Shown here: positions 62,963 to 64,000 of the stretch, piece by piece
Layout of the letters: every line of letters starts with the position of its first letter
Position numbering within the stretch: position 1 is the stretch's first letter
Assembly: GCA_017522915.1 (NCBI GenBank)
Contig: JAFWXX010000005.1
Coordinates: 83,992 to 147,991, forward strand
Source: Bacteroidaceae bacterium
GTDB taxonomy: Bacteria; Bacteroidota; Bacteroidia; Bacteroidales; Bacteroidaceae
Length of the DNA stretch: 64,000 bases
Reading direction: 5' to 3'
The notes under the pieces: model-generated
The model's input: the letters and a program-made list of their open reading frames with translations, nothing else
Told to the model about the DNA's origin: nothing
The model's database searches: none
Position numbers and translations under genes: made by a program

Positions 62963-63313
62963 ATGCTCTTATTTGTCGCTAAGTTAGTAAAAAGCATCGA
63001 CTTGTCAAAAACAGAGCCGGCATACTCTACAATGTGCTTCCAGAAGGATTCTACAATTGCATTCCTCTACGAGGAAGAGACTCATGGTGCAGGCTATACA
63101 ATCGTTTACAAGAACTACACGCTTGAGGATATCACAGACGGTGCATACTCAATACAGGCAGACGATACAGAAACCGGCATTGATGAGATTTTTGATGAGG
63201 TGAAAGGCGAAACCGGAAAGATTAAAGGTGTTTACGACCTGACCGGAAGAAAAGTAGAAATCCCGACAAAGGGAATATACATCATTGACGGCAAAAAGAG
63301 ACTTATAAAGTAA
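62963..63313 (+). pseudogene. Sialidase-like C-terminal remnant
   Basis: An open frame of 116 codons whose residues from about 18 onward look like the end of a BNR-repeat exo-sialidase: AYSTMCFQKDSTIAFLYEEETHGAGYTIVYKNYTLEDIT, a pattern common before the C-terminus of bacterial GH33 enzymes. A tail GKIKGVYDLTGRKVEIPTKGIYIIDGKKRLIK follows, resembling a type A sorting domain. There is no signal peptide or catalytic domain and the first residues (MLLFVAKLVKS) look arbitrary. Best read as the 3' end of a gene whose front part was deleted. A strong terminator follows at 63382-63415. Confidence 0.72.
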
Positions 63314-63381
63314 ATACCTTTAACATTAGATAATGCATGTAAAGCATTTGCTATTGGTTAAATAAAACAAAACCTTCATAT

Positions 63382-63415
63382 ATAATGGACAGCCCGTAAA
63401 GGAGCTGTCCATTAT
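63382..63415 (+). terminator. Terminator after the sialidase-like remnant
   Basis: 12-bp perfect stem (63382-63393 with 63404-63415), 10-nt loop and a TT-TTGTTTAT tract. Survives from the original gene. Confidence 0.85.
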
Positions 63416-63496
63416 TTTGTTTATCTTAGCAAAAATTATCAAAACACGTATGTAACGTCCAGGGAATCTGACCGTCATATATAAAAGAATGCATCT

Positions 63497-64000
63497 ATGA
63501 AAAAGAACATATTTACATTGATTCTTATGGCATGTACCGTTCTTGCAACCTTCGCACAGAGCAGAATCGACAGCGTGGCACTGCGTGCCATGCAGGTGGG
63601 CAGAGTAATGCAGCAGGAGCGTGTATATCTTCATTTCGACAACACGGCCTATTACTTAGGGGAGACAATATGGTTCAAGGCGTACACCACGTTCGGTACC
63701 GACGACAGACCGAGCACGCTAAGCAAGGTGCTCTATGTTGAACTTGTAGCACCTGAAGGATATATAGTAAAGACAAAGAAATACAAACTCGACGAAAAGG
63801 GAAGCTGCTACGGCGAGTTCGAACTGAATCCGCTATACCTTTCGGGGTACTATGAGATACGTGCATACACACGCTACATGCTGAACTGGGGAAAGGATGC
63901 TGTTTTCAGCAGGGTCTTCCCGGTATTCGACAAGGTGAATGCCGACAACTGGGACTTCAAGAACATGCTCGACAGACGTCGCGGGTTCAGCGAGAAGGGA
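63497..64000 (+). CDS. Secreted MG2-domain protein, 3'-truncated
   Basis: 168 codons are visible to the right edge, starting MKKNIFTLILMACTVLATFAQ (signal peptide). The mature part begins with QQERVYLHFDNTAYYLGETIWFKAYTT, typical of the MG2 (alpha-2-macroglobulin-like) domain found at the start of large Bacteroidales surface proteins, followed by LYVELVAPEGYIVKTKKYKLDEKG and GYYEIRAYTRYMLNWGKDAVFSRVFPVF. In this order such genes often continue into carboxypeptidase-regulatory-like domains and a TonB-receptor plug-like region. The rest is outside the window. Confidence 0.78.
   Translation, partial: MKKNIFTLILMACTVLATFAQSRIDSVALRAMQVGRVMQQERVYLHFDNTAYYLGETIWFKAYTTFGTDDRPSTLSKVLYVELVAPEGYIVKTKKYKLDEKGSCYGEFELNPLYLSGYYEIRAYTRYMLNWGKDAVFSRVFPVFDKVNADNWDFKNMLDRRRGFSEKG

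Overview
The window reads as a gut-type member of the order Bacteroidales (Bacteroides, Phocaeicola or Prevotella-like). Supporting signs are promoters with the Bacteroidetes -7 box TAnnTTTG and a TTG or TTTG box about 19-20 bp upstream, leaders with no clear Shine-Dalgarno sequence, many secreted and outer-membrane beta-barrel proteins, and Bacteroidetes-specific families (DUF1460, DUF4834, DUF5723, DUF2490, LptD-like). Nearly all of it is ordinary chromosome. Species cannot be fixed from this sequence.

Layout. 1-8.9 kb: truncated DUF1460 gene, proS, a lipid A acyltransferase, tRNA-Arg(CCG), asnA-ung, an LptD-like barrel and an HD protein. 9.0-13.6 kb: a five-gene operon of VTC polyphosphate-polymerase domain, DUF4956 membrane protein, DUF2490 barrel, small secreted protein and Cthe_2159-type beta-helix; this is the best candidate for a poorly described system. 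13.6-25.1 kb: housekeeping genes (pyrH, birA-mmcQ-yraN, tadA, DUF5723, DUF4834-pssA-psd, dnaE-trxA). 25-28.4 kb: oxidative stress (desulfoferrodoxin, rubrerythrin), then a YhhQ queuosine-precursor transporter overlapping an unusual radical SAM gene. 28.5-38.2 kb: nfo, a PhoB/PhoR-like two-component pair, two tandem PiT phosphate transporters and a DcaP-like porin. Each PiT gene is preceded by a six-register array of TTACA-type units repeated exactly every 11 bp, the geometry of a Pho box.

38.4-45.5 kb: AraC regulator, SIMPL protein, DoxX protein, then a DUF4143-type ATPase bracketed by two 115-bp direct repeats that differ at one base, with an array resembling an IS21-family end beside it, then mutS2. 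45.6-64 kb: a large GH31 enzyme with dockerin-like and cohesin-like C-terminal domains; an alpha/beta hydrolase - membrane MurF-like ligase - D-Ala-D-Ala ligase cluster; a secreted hydrolase; a YejM/PbgA-like sulfatase-fold membrane protein; umuD-umuC separated by an 11-copy heptanucleotide array; a GH2 beta-galactosidase with N-terminal beta-trefoil-like regions; a lipoprotein; a sialidase-like remnant; and a truncated MG2-type secreted protein.

How parts fit together. Phosphate supply (two PiT transporters, a PhoBR-like pair, Pho-type arrays) is the clearest regulatory circuit. Envelope building is heavily represented (LpxL-like, LptD-like, PssA/Psd, YejM-like, MurF-like/Ddl). The glycosidases fit foraging on host glycans, though no SusC/SusD pair is present. 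Convergent gene pairs are often separated by long, nearly perfect palindromic terminators that can work in both directions.
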